Shown: positions 1 through 12,165 of the stretch, piece by piece | Layout of the letters: the number at the start of each line of letters is the position of its first letter | Numbering within the stretch: the stretch's first letter is position 1 | Assembly: GCA_964247055.1 (NCBI GenBank) | Contig: OZ176055.1 | Location: 2,356,001 to 2,420,000, forward strand | DNA length: 64,000 bases | Origin: Paragordius varius | Lineage: Eukaryota; Nematomorpha | Direction: 5' to 3' | Notes under the pieces: model-generated | Seen by the model: only the letters and a program-made list of their open reading frames with translations | Database searches by the model: none | What the model was told of the DNA's origin: nothing | Position numbers and translations under genes: made by a program

Positions 1-723
1 CCTGGGTAAGGAGCTACCCGCCAAAAAATGCTCCACTTAATATAAATTGCGTTGTTTTGGAGCTAATTTACAGAAAATTTATGAAGCTATATGATATATT
101 AAAACTTAAAATATTACCCGTAACTAGGTAAAAATTAAGGTCAGGCGTTTGATAGCTGTTAATTTATGGCCTTTGTGCCCTAAAAATATGCCATCATATA
201 ACGATTATTTAGTGTTGATGTACTTTTTCGCATAATTCATGAGACGATGGTATCAAAGATGATTCGAAATATATCTATAAAGGAAAAGAATTCAATTCAG
301 CGCTTTTTCCATATAGGTCTATGGGTAGGGGTCTACCGGTTTAAAACTGAGACGCCATGCATGGTATGGTCTTGGAGCTAATTTTTAAAAACTTAAGAAG
401 CCATACGAGTTCAATAAAGGCTCTAAATAATACTCATAAAAAGGTAAAAATTATAGTATATCGGTTTTTTCCGTTAGCCGTCAATTTGGGGCCCTTACAT
501 CAGTAAACTATATATTAGTATGAATGCACTGTTTGAAAATTCTATGAAGCACCGTATTGAAAATCATATGAGATTATAACTATTAAATATGCTTCGAAAT
601 AATCCACATATGTGGATCACAATTTCGTAGAGCCCTTTTTTCAAATAGCGCCCCCCCCCCCCTCCCAACCAAGAAGCCCGAATAACTTCCTCGGGCTGTG
701 TAGCAGTTCGAGATTTACGCTAG
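1..723 (+). mobile_element. Helitron-like element, copy 1 (3' part)
   Basis: Non-autonomous Helitron-like element cut by the window start. Its sequence matches the 3' third of the copies at 25639-27689 and 39233-41203. It ends with a hairpin (stems AGCCCGA at 75-81 of the 600s block, i.e. 675-681, and TCGGGCT at 691-697), a 22-nt spacer and CTAG at 720-723 followed by T, the expected CTRR|T end. A 12-base C run lies at 651-662. No coding sequence is seen. It has landed inside a TACCATTT-type MITE, whose right end continues at 724-845. Confidence 0.75.
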
Positions 724-845
724 TAAATGAATATATAATAAATCAAGATAATTAAGTTTAAAAATAACAAAATTTATGGTTAAATTCAAAAAAGTTTATG
801 GACCAACTTGAAGTGTTCAAGGACACTCTTGAAGTGAAAATGGTA
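724..845 (+). mobile_element. Right end of TACCATTT MITE, family A
   Basis: This stretch aligns with the right end of the full copy at 24752-25382, including the GACCAACTTGAAGTGTTCAA tandem unit and the terminal AAATGGTA followed by TA. Its left part is separated from it by Helitron copy 1 and lies outside the window. Confidence 0.65.
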
Positions 846-2164
846 TACTAACGGTTTCACCGGCTTCCAAAGGTTCATTATACCCAATACCCCTCTGGTC
901 TCAACAGACACATAGCAGGTCTTATTACCAAGTGATTTAGCCTTGGTATACGATCGGCCTGAAAGGTGTGAAAGCCACGATTTGTTCCGCTTTGGATTTG
1001 CAAATAATCTCTTTTCTTATCCGTCCTAATTCAATGCAAATACGCTTTGGTGACGTTGAAACATGGTTTCAACGATTTTTGATTTGACGTTCAAATTGTT
1101 TAAGAATTAACCGAGTTTATTGGCCTTTCCTGCTTGTAGACGTCTATTCATTGATTTTGCTATATATGTGCTTCTGTCAATCAACGTTGAGTTTGAGTTG
1201 GGTCCTCGTTCAATAAGTCTTGGACTTCATAGTCTTCACATTTTTAGAGTCAACCAAATCGACCACTTTTTACATTAAAATAATAATTTTTAAATTTTTG
1301 AATCCATTTTCACCTAGATAAATCGATAGAACATGACCCTATGTTTCTTCCAGCAAACAATGACTTAACAGTTTTTTGGTGAAATAGGAAAAACAATATG
1401 TCCCGTACATATTATTTTGGAAATATCGATATGATTAATAAATATTGGACGTTATTTTTTTGGCGGACTCAACTTGTGTGCTTGTCATTTAATTGATAAA
1501 CAAAATGGCGTTTGTGTCAAATTAATCGGCTGCGTATTTTTCACTGAAGTTTTCTCTTAGTCAATCCTTTATAACTAATAACCACGCATGGTATTTTTGG
1601 AGTGGCTATTAATTAAGGTTTTTCATAACTTGGTCTCAATAAAAAAATTAACACAACATTTAAAAATTATATTTAAGTATTAAAAAGGCAAAAAAAATCA
1701 ATCTTACATCCTGTATCCAATAAAATTTATACAAAACCATTTTAAAAAATGATATACCACTTAAAGTCGAAAACCAACATTTTTAACCTCATATAATTTT
1801 TAACACGGCTTAATCCAATATTTTGTAATTTCTATCGTTATGATGTAAATAGAACCATATATACATAGTGAATTCTAAATTATTGTAATTACATATAATC
1901 TTTGGTTAATTTTGATATAATATACTAACGTCAACAATCGGTTTAACATCATGACTCGTAATAAAATAAAAATCATTATTACATAATTAATGATTTATTT
2001 ATAATTAGCATTAATTTATTTATACATATATACGATCCCCATTCATATGCTAACCTTTTTTACTAGATTAGATCATATTTAATTCCGAAAAATATTTAAT
2101 TGCCTAATTAGCAAAGTTATTAATATTATTTATCTACAGTCATTATGAAAAATTTTGATCAAAA
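846..2164. other. Upstream region of coronin, no gene seen
   Basis: AT-rich spacer with no open frame that I can support. Bases 870-1250 are somewhat less AT-rich but give no recognisable protein. It presumably holds the coronin promoter; no core element can be picked out confidently. Confidence 0.4.
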
Positions 2165-5073
2165 ATGTTAGCAACTGTATCTAAACTCCGTAATATTTAT
2201 GGCCAAGTGCCCGATAACAGCAGTGGAGGTTGGGAAGGTGTTCCGATCACAAAAAATTCGTATGAAAGTCAATTTTGTCATGCCAATGGTTTTTATTTTT
2301 CCATATAATTACTCAATTATAGTTTTAAATTTTATATTGTGTTTCAACTTTTCTAAGCGTTCGGCTTTGAAATTATATATATTATGATTTAGACTTGGCT
2401 ATTTACTTAAAACTATATCTATCCTGTTTCCTATTTATATTAATGGATATATTTAACCAGATATGCAATGGCGTTGGGGTGTAAGGGGTGTACATATGTC
2501 CCGGACGCCATAAGTGCTCTGAATTTTACTATAATTTTAATTTTTTCTGCTTGACTTTTTTACATCAACTACAATGAAAGAAGCCATTATTATCCCGGCT
2601 CCGGTAATCACAAATGGTCGCTAAGTCACTGTTATTATAGGGGTTGACTCGATTTAGTGTTTAAAATGTATAAAACTGTTAAAACAGCATATTTTTTTAT
2701 TTCCATTTCCGTTAAATCGATATACTTTTCCTACTGCAGGTAAATGGTTAGCCGTTGCCGTACATTCTCAGGGTGGAGGGGCTTTTATGGTTTTTCCCAT
2801 CAATTTTCACGGGCGCGTTGATGAACGATATCCCCGATTTGTGGGCCATGGGCGACCAATATACGATTTGCGATGGGCCAATTTCAATGAAGACATTGTC
2901 GCATCGGCTAGCGAAGATGCCTGTATAAAATTGTGGCAAATGCCAGAAGGTGGAATCCAAAGTGACACGAAAAAGTGTATTACCACGCTTCAGGGTCATC
3001 GCAAAAAATGTGTGAAGATTGAATGGCATCCCTCGGCGAATGATGTGCTACTCAGTGCTGGGTACGATAAAGCGGTATGATTTTTCTTTAAAGATAATAA
3101 TTAAAATTAATAGATTACGATAAAATTGTATAGTAAGTTTAGATATAAGGTATTGCGCAGTCTTCTGATAAGTTTATTTTTTGGCCCACAAATATTTGAA
3201 GCTATTTTATTAAGTTATCCTACAATACCAAATTTTGTTGTGGGTTTTAAAAGGACGATAACTAAATACAATTGTTTGATGCTGATAAATTTCGTTTTGA
3301 GATAATCTATATATTTTTTGCAAACATCGAATCCTAAAACTGCGCAATTTACGCACAATAACTGTCCTTGGGCGGTCGATGTTAAAGTTTTTGTGACAAG
3401 TTAATTCCTTACCCTTTCAAAAGAAAAAAACTCTAGAATAGGTAAATAAAGGTTATTTTTTTTATTCGAAGTAAAATATTATATATATTCAACAAAAAAT
3501 AGGTGATTGTGTGGAATTGTCAAACAGGAAAACCCATTAAAAGCACGGTTGTAGATGAGTCAGTTTACGATGTTTCATGGAACTATAATGGAGCTTTTGC
3601 AGCATGCACAACCAAAAACAAAACACTTTACGTAATAGATCCCAGGGCAGCCAAAGCAGTAGATTCAGTAACTGCTCATGCAGGTTGCAATCTTTATTTA
3701 ATTCTTTGGAGACTATAAACATTTATAAATTTATATTCCAATAATAAATAATTAATTATAGCAAATTAAATTGCATCCAAATTTATTTGGACCTTTTATA
3801 TCTAATTATAGTGAAAAGTAGCAAGAAATGTGTGGAAAGTTACAATCGTATAATAAATAATGAATAAAAAACAGACTCTTATGCATTATTGCTTATGCTG
3901 AATGTGTTCTTAATAAATATAGTCCCAATTATCATGGTTGGTGAATGCATGCTTTCACGACCGTGATTGAGAGCGCTTTCAAAACTAATTGGTCAAAACA
4001 TAAATAAATTTAGCATATGATGAATATATGAAGAATGGTGCATAAAATAAAGTTCGTAAGATTACGAATTCATTATACTTTTAATCGATTGTCACCAATA
4101 ACATTAACACTAAAAAATGCAATATAATTTTAAAATATCTATATACTTTAAATGACAGAGTTTTAATATCGGTCCGACCAGTTATACTTGTTTGACCAGT
4201 TACATTAACCTTAGAAACAAGTATTTAAGTCTAGTATCTTATGCATTAGTGCTTATGTTAAACGTGTTGTTAATTATTATAAGTCCCAATTATTATGGCT
4301 GGTGAATGTATGCTTTCACGACCGTGATAAGTGCTTTCAGAACTAATTGGTGAAAACATAAATAAAATTAGCATATGATAAAAATAAATATAATTAAGAG
4401 AATGGTGCCTAAAATGAAGCAGTAACATAACGAATTTATCATACTTTCAATCGATTGTCAAAAATAATTTACATTAATTATAAAAAAATTTAATCTAATT
4501 TTATGGAAATTTAACTGGTACTTTGATCGAGTTTTAAAACCGGTCCAATCTATATTGTTTGTCAAGTTATACTACCCTAGAAACTAATATTAAAATATTA
4601 ATCTATATAGGGGCGAAATGTATGAAGGTCGTTTGGTTGGGCAGAAATCCGTATATATGCACTACTGGGTTTTCACGAGTCAGTGAACGTCAAATAGCTG
4701 TATGGGACCAAAGAAAACTAACGTATTTATGTTTCACTTTGCATTATGACCATTTAAATTAAATTTTTGCGATTAAATTGCAAATAAGGACGTATGACTA
4801 ATACATTAATGTATATGGTTTTTGGTAATGTTCATAAACAATTATGATTTACGCGTTATTTAATGAGTCAATTAAAGATATTATATTTTTATTCTATATT
4901 TTATTTGTACCTGGTTTAGTCACCCAAAACGGCGATCCACTACTTACTGTTAGACTGCGCAATTGTTTTAATCTATAAAGCCTACCTTAGAACCGTTAAG
5001 AAACTGTTGTTTAAAAAATTATATGGACTAGGAATATCAATTCAGCTATGAATAAAACTAGCTAAACACCTAT

Positions 5074-5117
<44 letters not shown>

Positions 5118-5895
5118 TAAAATTTTATTTATAAACCAATATATAGTGAAGGGCCAATCCATTTAGAAATCATTGATAGTGCACCAGGCCCCCTCTACCC
5201 ATTTTTTGATACCGACCTATCGGTCCTTTACATTGCAGGAAAAGGCGATGCTAACATACGTTACTACGAATTAAAGAATAGCCCTCCCTATCTCACTGGC
5301 TTAAACCAGTATTCATCCACTGCTCCTCAAAGAGCTCTTGGGTAAAAAATTGTAATGTTTGATGTAAAGTATTCTTAGTAAAAAAAATTTGGTTTTAAGA
5401 ATAGTGACTGTATTTTAATTTTATCGATAAATTGATGGAACAATAAATATAAGAAACAGAAAAATTAATTTTAGTTTGATAATAATGAACCAAAAGATAC
5501 TTTTATATTCGTATTTAACCAGCGTAATAAGTTCCTTGACATTTTTTCTTATAATCTCATAAGTAAATTAATAAAATTTTTCCAAAACAACAATATAATT
5601 TTATGTTAATTTTAATTAAAAACTCAATAGTTTTGTCATAAAACGGTACTGTTCGACGGCTAAATGCGAAATTTTTCGTTTCTTCAAACTCCATGCCAAC
5701 CGAAATTATGTGGAACCATTGTCTATGATTGTACCGCGGAGACCGGATAGCGGTTTTCAAGAAGATTTATACCCTGATACACCAGGCCCTGAGCCAGCCA
5801 TGTCCGTATCAGATTATGAAGGAGGTATGGATAAAGACCCTATTTTAATCCCTTTCCCACAACAGTTTTTACCGGAAGAAACTCAAGAACAATGA
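2165..5895 (+). CDS. Coronin-like WD40 actin-binding protein, short C-terminus
   Basis: Coronins bind F-actin and Arp2/3 and regulate actin turnover at the cell cortex. Six exons join in frame to 403 codons: 2165-2288, 2740-3074, 3503-3683, 4611-4722, 5147-5341, 5631-5895. The N-terminus has the coronin signature SKLRNIYGQ (residues 6-14). WD repeats follow, with EDACIKLWQMPE, HPSANDVLLSAGYDKAV, IVWNCQTGK and TTGFSRVSERQIAVWD. Then come the characteristic AGKGDANIRYYEL, KCEIFRFFKLH, IVPRR and EDLYPDTPGPEPAM blocks (C-terminal coronin extension). The protein stops at ...PQQFLPEETQEQ, about 50 residues before the point where ordinary ~450-residue coronins end, so the trimerising coiled coil is missing. 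An unseen alternative last exon could restore it. Introns are 267-927 nt; intron 3 contains a tandem duplication. Family assignment is secure. Confidence 0.93.
3878..4593 (+). repeat. Two-copy tandem duplication in coronin intron 3
   Basis: Direct duplication with a period of about 360 bp: unit 1 about 3878-4237, unit 2 about 4238-4593. Shared landmarks include CTTATGCATTA, GCTTTCACGACCGTGAT, AACATAAATAAA and TAATCGATTGTCA-type stretches. The copies have diverged by many substitutions and short indels. The second copy ends just before the exon 4 acceptor at 4610. No transposon ends were recognised. Confidence 0.75.
5071..5115. repeat. (CA)n(TA)n microsatellite
   Basis: A run of CA then TA dinucleotides in coronin intron 4, about 30 nt upstream of the exon 5 acceptor at 5146. 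Confidence 0.9.
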
Positions 5896-6592
5896 ATGAC
5901 ATATGAACAAAAGCCTTTTTAATTGGCCCAAACTTATTACACGTAGTTAATACTTAATGGAAAAAAACAAAAATAAAATTTTACTACTGTATAAATAATA
6001 ATAAATAAATGAATGCGTATTTTATACAATGTAACAATATAATTTATTTAACGTACAAAAAATCAAACGTAAAAATGTGTAGAAAAATAATCTCTTCAAG
6101 TTTTATTTGCATCCTTTTTGTAAATGTCAGATAAAAAATTTTCGAGTTCAGACCCATCCATAGTTTTTAGGGATTTGATTGTTGGGACCTAAGTAACATC
6201 AATATATAATATTTTCGATCGAGAAAAAAAGTAATTAAATATATAAATCTGAAAAAATAATATATATCGACAGTTATCATATTTAATATAAATATCATCA
6301 TCATAAAGGGTAGGATTCCGAATTCGGAGTTTTAGTACCACAAAGTAATTCATATTTATAAATATAATTTATCATTACTAAGCAAGAAAACGCAAAATTT
6401 TACACTTGATAACATAAAATAAAGCTTTATGGCTATTTAATGTGTAATAAGCCGATTATTGATTAAATTAATCAATATAATTTAAATAATAGAGGTATAG
6501 GGTTATTATCTTCGAATAGATAATAATAAAAGTATGTTTTAAAATGTATATATATAAATAACTGATTATCTAATAAGAAAAAAATCATGCAA
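5896..6592. other. Convergent 3' spacer between coronin and NPAT-like gene
   Basis: Tail-to-tail spacer. Several AATAAA-type signals follow the coronin stop (around 5972-6010) and could serve its polyadenylation. No gene or repeat was recognised. Confidence 0.5.
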
Positions 6593-9500
6593 TTAAATTG
6601 TCTTTACATTATTTGTATTGGTAGCTTGTAGTTTCTTGACTGATGGTTTGTTTTTATGAGTGGCAGAAAGATCGGACAAAAAATGTAAAATTTCCATTTC
6701 TTTGACGTTTGTAGAATCGTTTCCATTTATTGTTTCTACGGCATTATAATTGCCTTTTGGCGCTGTATTTTTATTGTTTTTGATATCAGTTATTATGCGA
6801 AAATTAATTAAAGCGTCTGAGCTAGAATTAATTGATTGCTTATTATTTAATGCTGTTAAGGGGTTAACATTGGCCGAAATAGAATTTTGTTTTTGTAGTA
6901 AAAAAGATGGTTTTGATAAGCTTAAGTTATCACCTTGATTTGGAACAATATCAACTGTTTTGGGCAATATTAATCTCATTTTACTAGGAACACTATTCTT
7001 TTCCACAATGATCGGAGATGTAGGTCTCTTTGTCTTAGATTCTGGTTTTGTCGGTGAATTGTGTTTCCGCTTTTTCGACCTAAACACGAAAATTGATATA
7101 CCATTTACCATTAAAATTTACCCTTCAACAATTGAAATTCAGCCTCGAAAAATTCAAAATTCACCCTAAAAATTAATTCTGTGTTATCGGGCTAATATAA
7201 CTCATCATTAATATGAAATATATATGTGTGCCCATAGTTCATTATTTCATTATTTTAATTTTATACAACATTTTTTAAAAAATATATAAAATAGGTAATT
7301 TTCAATCTTAAAAAACACATAATTCATTTTTGGGTAAATAATAATTATTCGAAGGTGAATTAAAATTGTTCAAGGGTGGATTCGAGGTGTAAATGGTATA
7401 GTATAAATAAAAATTTGTTAAAAAAATTAAAAAGGTAAAATAATATTTCACCATTATAATTAATTATATATAATTTTTCTTCTTATTATAAAATTAATAA
7501 CTTGATATCATTCTCCATGCCTGATATTTTGGGTTGGCTGGGGTTTGATATGATGTTATTATGATCACCAAATCGATAAACTAAATTAAAATTTGATGCT
7601 TTAGTATCATGAGCTTGTTTATATGTAATGAGATTGGAGTCGAATGATGATGGCTGTTCAATATTTTTAGGTGATATCTTTTTCAAAAAGATATTTTGAG
7701 ATTTTGGGACTATTTTAACATGAGAAATATTCTTATTTAGTGTATTATTGCCATTGTTAATGACTGTGTTTGGTAAAACAATTTTGGTGGTTTCTTTATT
7801 CATATTTATGGGATCAAGTTGTTCCCGACCTATTATAATTATACATTTAATGAGAATGCTAATTTAATTTTTGTTTAAGAAATAATTGATTTACAGTGTA
7901 AGTCAGGAATGATAACAATATCGGAATCTTCAGTTAATTCTGCACTTGATGTCTTGTTTGGATTTGGTTGTTGATGTATTTCAATATTCTCAAGACTAAT
8001 TATTTTGGGATATTCAATGGTTTTGGCAAGTAAATTGTCGTTTTTATCCATTGGTTTGACAATTTTAGTAGTTTCCAGCTTATTGGCTAATAAATTATTC
8101 ATATTCATTTTTAATATAAAATATACTGAAATTAATGGGGTAAAAAAATGAGATAGCTTAAGACCAACGATTTCATTTGCCATAAAAAAATTTATTTGTT
8201 GAAGACCTAGTTTTTGAAATATTGAGAGAAAATAAAAATTGGGTAAACAGTTAAAATTAAGAATTATACAAAAAATAATGAAACAACTTGAGATATTATG
8301 GTTTTTTAACATTTTAGCAGATATTTACAATTTATAAATAGCCTAAAATCATATAGTTAGGGTTTCTATATAATCTCAGTTTAAAAGATGGCGTTTTTCT
8401 TTAAACATATATAAAACAAAAAAAATTTTGAAACGATATTAAAATATTTTTTTAATTATTTACTAGCTAAATTTACTATTAAAATCTTTACATTCATATT
8501 TTATTCGGTAAAATTTATATATTAATTTAAAACTTAAAAAATGTTTTTTATTTTTTATCATCTGGTTTATGAATATATAAAAAAGTTGTTTTATTTTGGA
8601 ATCTTACATGAGCGGGAATCATAAAATATATAATATGCAAAATAAGATTTAGTAGTGGAATATCAACCATTCAATACAAATCCTTTTAACAAATTTGTTT
8701 TAACATAAATTAGCGTTTTTAATAGAATTGGTAGGGATTATTGGTGAAATTCACTACTTGTAAATCCTACTATTTTGTATTAATTTATATACTTTATAAT
8801 TCCCGCTCATGTAATACAAAATAAGACAAATTTTTTAACCAGATTATAAAAAAATAAAAAACAATATTTTTTTTAGTTTTATTTTGCTTGTCGAGATTTT
8901 AATGGTGAGTCTAGCTAGTAAATAATTAAAAAATATATTTTAATATATTTACATAAAAAATTGTTTGTCTTTAAGTATGTTAAAAAAACGCGATGTTTGG
9001 ATCTGAATTTTTATAATCCTAATTCGACCCGCATCAACTGTACCAAATCTAACCTTTAATTATTGTGCTCAGAAAAAATAGGCTTAGATACTTCGGACAC
9101 ATCAAACGTGCTCCAGAACAATGGACAAATAAAATGTTATCCCTACATCCTGAAGGTAACAATCGCAGGGGTAGACCAACATTTAACTGGGAAAAAACAA
9201 TAAATAATGATTTAAGAGTTGCCAACATTGATGATAACGCCTGGTAGGATCGCAAATATTACAGACAGCTTCTATATGGATACAGTGACTAGCCATTAAA
9301 CAAAGACGATACATCATTATTTAAGGCTATTTACAAATTGTGATTATTGCTAAAATAATAATAAACCATATTATCTCAAGTTTTATCATTATTTTTAAAT
9401 TATACTTTTCACTTTTTGTTCTCTGAATGTTTCAAAAACTAGGTGGTCAACAAATAAAAATATTTGCGGCAAATGTATTCGCAGATCATAAGCTAACTCA

Positions 9501-10890
9501 TGAAAAAAAAATTTTTGTTAAAAAATTAACCCTCTTTTTTGCACATAGTGTGATATATAATGCTTTAACTAGATCGTTAAAATATTTTTATTTCAACCAT
9601 TTTATAACTCTTTGAGTAATTCACAAATTATGTATATGTGGTATTTCATCAAAGTAAAATTAAATCAACTCTAAAGTTGAGGGAATTACGCATTGTATTT
9701 ATGAAATTTATTAAAAAAATTAAGCTGAAATGCGTACAAATATATATTTTTTATATTTGTAAGCATTTCAGCTTTATTTTTTTAATAAATTTCATAAATC
9801 AACTCTGTTTTTAATATAATATATCTGCATAATTATTGAAGAGACACAAAGGAAATTATCGGATTTTGCATAAAAATAATTTTTATTATAACATTTCATT
9901 ATATGGATAAAACTATTTATGTATATTATGCGGTAAAACCAAATAAACATTGTTTCTCCCTATTTTATATTGAAAAGTCAAACTTTCTTAGAAAAAATAA
10001 TTATAATTTGGTAATTTTACTAAAAAAATAGTCGTATATACCATATGAGGTGTTATTATATGTTTTCGGGATTACATCTTTTGGTGGCGCCTCTAAAAAT
10101 TCATCCAAATCAAACATAGAAGTTGTTTCATCAATCAAATTTCCAAGCGCTTTTTCATCTATACATTCTTTGGAGTCTAAAAAAATTGTTGTTTAAAATG
10201 AAATATGATTACTTAATAAATTAAACAAAGGTTCAAAATCTGGATCATTTTCAATTTGATCAATCATGTTTGAGAGGGCAGTTTTATCGACAGGTGTGGA
10301 CTTTATTGAAATATTCTGTTAACATAAATTACAAAATATAACCTGTGAATTATTCGTTGATTTGGGTATAGACGCAGTTTTGTTTGGGGTTGTGTAGAGT
10401 GTTTTGTTTATAATATCAGCTAATGAATTTGGAAATTTGTTATCTTCCAATAATTTTTCAATTAAATTCTAAGGAGTAAAATAAATATTTTAACTGGCCA
10501 TTTAATTATTTTAGCGTTTTGTTTTTCGGATTTTTTATTTGGGATTTTAGGTAAAATTGAAACATTTTTTGCCTCAAGTTTTTCCATTATACTTTTACTT
10601 AATTCAGAAATCGAATAAATCATGCCTTTAATATTTTCATAAGTAAAATGTTCTATGATTATTAATTCGTTTAAAACCATTTTGCAGTATTGAAAAGGAA
10701 TACAAGATATTTTGCAAAGAGTTCTGATTTTGGTACTCTGAGTTTTTGTAGGTGCTTAACCACATACACTCATTTTTATAAGTTTCAGCGGTTTTAAGAC
10801 AATTTTGTTGCTTTAAGTGATCTATTATATGATAAAAATAATCAAAAAACCATAAATAAGATTTGAAATAACATGCGGATCAATATACAT
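6593..10890 (-). CDS. NPAT: NPAT-like histone-locus transcription coactivator
   Basis: NPAT (fly Mxc) scaffolds the histone locus body and drives histone gene transcription in S phase. Nine exons join in frame to 577 codons: 10851-10890, 10770-10821, 10495-10723, 10343-10468, 10213-10315, 10042-10176, 7895-8125, 7502-7829, 6593-7079. A LisH motif opens the protein (residues 5-30; LKQQNCLKTAETYKNE). EKLLEDNKFPNSLADIINK (about 108-130), IDQIENDPDFEPLFNLL (about 168-184) and the acidic FDLDEFLE (about 205-212) resemble the NPAT blocks around LAENINKFL, SDPAFQALFDLF and IDEFL. A basic nuclear signal SKKRKH lies near 416, and the C-terminus has an acidic-hydrophobic EMEILHFLSDL like NPAT's last residues. 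It is far shorter than vertebrate NPAT (about 1400). Introns are 29, 46, 26, 27, 36, 1916, 65 and 422 nt. The 46-nt junction is the least certain. The family call rests on remembered motifs, not a search. Confidence 0.72.
7099..7398. mobile_element. TACCATTT MITE, family B, in NPAT intron
   Basis: A 300-bp TA-flanked element beginning TACCATTTACC and ending GTAAATGGTA. Its arms consist of degenerate short repeats of the TTCAAATTCACCC / GGTGAATTTGAATTGTTC kind shared with 11839-12165. It sits in the last NPAT intron with its edge only 20 nt upstream of the exon 9 splice acceptor (exon starts at 7079 on the minus strand). Confidence 0.7.
8378..9001. repeat. Foldback element in long NPAT intron
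   Basis: Long imperfect inverted repeat of about 620 bp. The outer arms pair GATGGCGTTTTTCTTTAAACATA (8388 on) with TATGTTAAAAAAACGCGATG (about 8977-8996). The inner arms TTACATGAGCGGGAAT (8604-8619) and ATTCCCGCTCATGTAA (8799-8814) are perfect. The inner part may be a separate MITE. No coding content. Confidence 0.65.
9065..9292 (+). pseudogene. LINE reverse-transcriptase 3' tail
   Basis: The frame reads LRKNRLRYFGHIKR, then RRGRPTFNWEKTI, NNDLRVANI, a W followed by an in-frame stop at 9245-9247, then DRKYYRQLLYGYSD. This is the usual C-terminal end of non-LTR retrotransposon polyproteins (RYFGH...RGRP...W...DR..WR). Only about 75 codons remain. The fragment lies antisense inside the 1.9-kb NPAT intron. 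Confidence 0.8.
9695..9799. repeat. Near-perfect 105-bp hairpin
   Basis: Arms 9695-9743 and 9751-9799 pair over about 46 of 49 positions around a loop of a few bases (core AAGCTGAAATGC / GCATTTCAGCTT). The string AAATCAACTCT occurs on both sides (about 9662 and 9796), as a direct repeat. It could be a tiny foldback MITE or a small-RNA hairpin. It lies in the NPAT intron. Confidence 0.85.
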
Positions 10891-10989
10891 GTTTCACCTG
10901 GATACCATGCTTTCACAAATTCAAAATTAAACGTCAAAAGCGCGCTACTTGTTTTGCCAGTATCTATGTGATTTGAAATGTATCTGGTG

Positions 10990-11262
10990 CAGAAGTGTTC
11001 AACACAATGGGCTTCGTGGGCCGTATTTTCGACTCAAAAAACCCGGCGGCCTATTTGAAATATATATGGGCATTCATTAGGAATTTATTAGATTGCAAAC
11101 ATAAAATTAGCAATTTTTTCAACTTCTTGCCAATTAGATAGGGTTATTTGGAAAAATTGTTTGGCAATAATCATTTAAGATATTGTGGCCCTATTTTTAT
11201 ATGTTGAATTTCCAAATTTTTAGCGGGCCGCAAATAAAGAGGCCGCGTGTGGACAACCCCTG
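10990..11262. mobile_element. hAT MITE, 273 bp
   Basis: Ends read CAGAAGTGTTCAACAC and GTGTGGACAACCCCTG, imperfect inverted repeats of the hAT type with GGGCCG / CGGGCCGC just inside. Flanks ATCTGGTG (10982-10989) and ATCTAGTA (11263-11270) match at 6 of 8 positions as a decayed 8-bp target duplication. It lies about 100 bp upstream of the NPAT-like start codon. Confidence 0.75.
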
Positions 11263-11838
11263 ATCTAGTAATATAATTGGAATAAAAAGTATATATACGA
11301 ATTCGGGATTATTTTATTTATTAACCTATATATTGAAAAAACTATGTTAGCCTTAAATATAAGTGTCATGGTGTGAATTTTAATATCTCTATTTTTATTA
11401 TATAATTCAAACGTACGGATGGTTTATTAGCTAAAAGAGATCGTAAAATTGGAATAATTTAGTCTACGGAGCGATGGCCAATGAAATATTAGAAACTTTC
11501 CCATAAACATTGGACTGCTGCAATGGTTAATTTTGACGGCGGAGATGAAAATTCGTTGGTCCAGAAACCTGATTTTCTAGGCAGTATTTTATAAATTTTT
11601 AAAAATTAACCAGTCAAAAACTTTAGAGGAGTTTATCACGAGAAATATTTTGGGAAACAAATATTTGAAAAATCTGAAGTTTTATAATTTGATTGATTTT
11701 GTTTTATAGATAGAATGTATTTAGAGGTGTTTTGGTAAGTGTATTTAATTTTGTTTTTTATTAATGACAACATATATTTTCAAATTCGTTGGTTGAACTG
11801 GGACGAATACATAAATAATAATTAGACCGTTTAGTATA
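11263..11838. other. Intergenic, no feature seen
   Basis: AT-rich spacer without a supportable open frame, RNA gene or repeat end. Confidence 0.4.
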
Positions 11839-12165
11839 TACCATTTACAGTTCAAATTTACCCTTAAATTCAAATTCACCCTCAAACACCTCAAACAATT
11901 TTCACCCTAATATAAATTAAGGTTTTTTAAGATTAAATAATACTTGTATTTTTTAATTTTTTAAAAAAAAATTTTGATTAAAATTAAAATAATACTGAAA
12001 AAATAATAAACTATGCCATAAAGATATATTTCATATTGATGATGAGTTATATTAATCCCAAAACACATATATTATTAGAGTGAATTCGAATTGTTCAAGG
12101 GTGAATTTGAATTGTTCAAGAATGAATTTGAATTGTTTAAGGGTGAATTTGAATTGTAAATGGTA
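11839..12165. mobile_element. TACCATTT MITE, family B
   Basis: A 327-bp element flanked by TA. It starts TACCATTTACAGTTCAAATT and ends with three to four short tandem units of GGGTGAATTTGAATTGTTCAA then GTAAATGGTA. The middle shares TGATGAGTTATATTAATCCCA-like sequence (inverted) with 7099-7398, so the two are one family. Confidence 0.75.
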
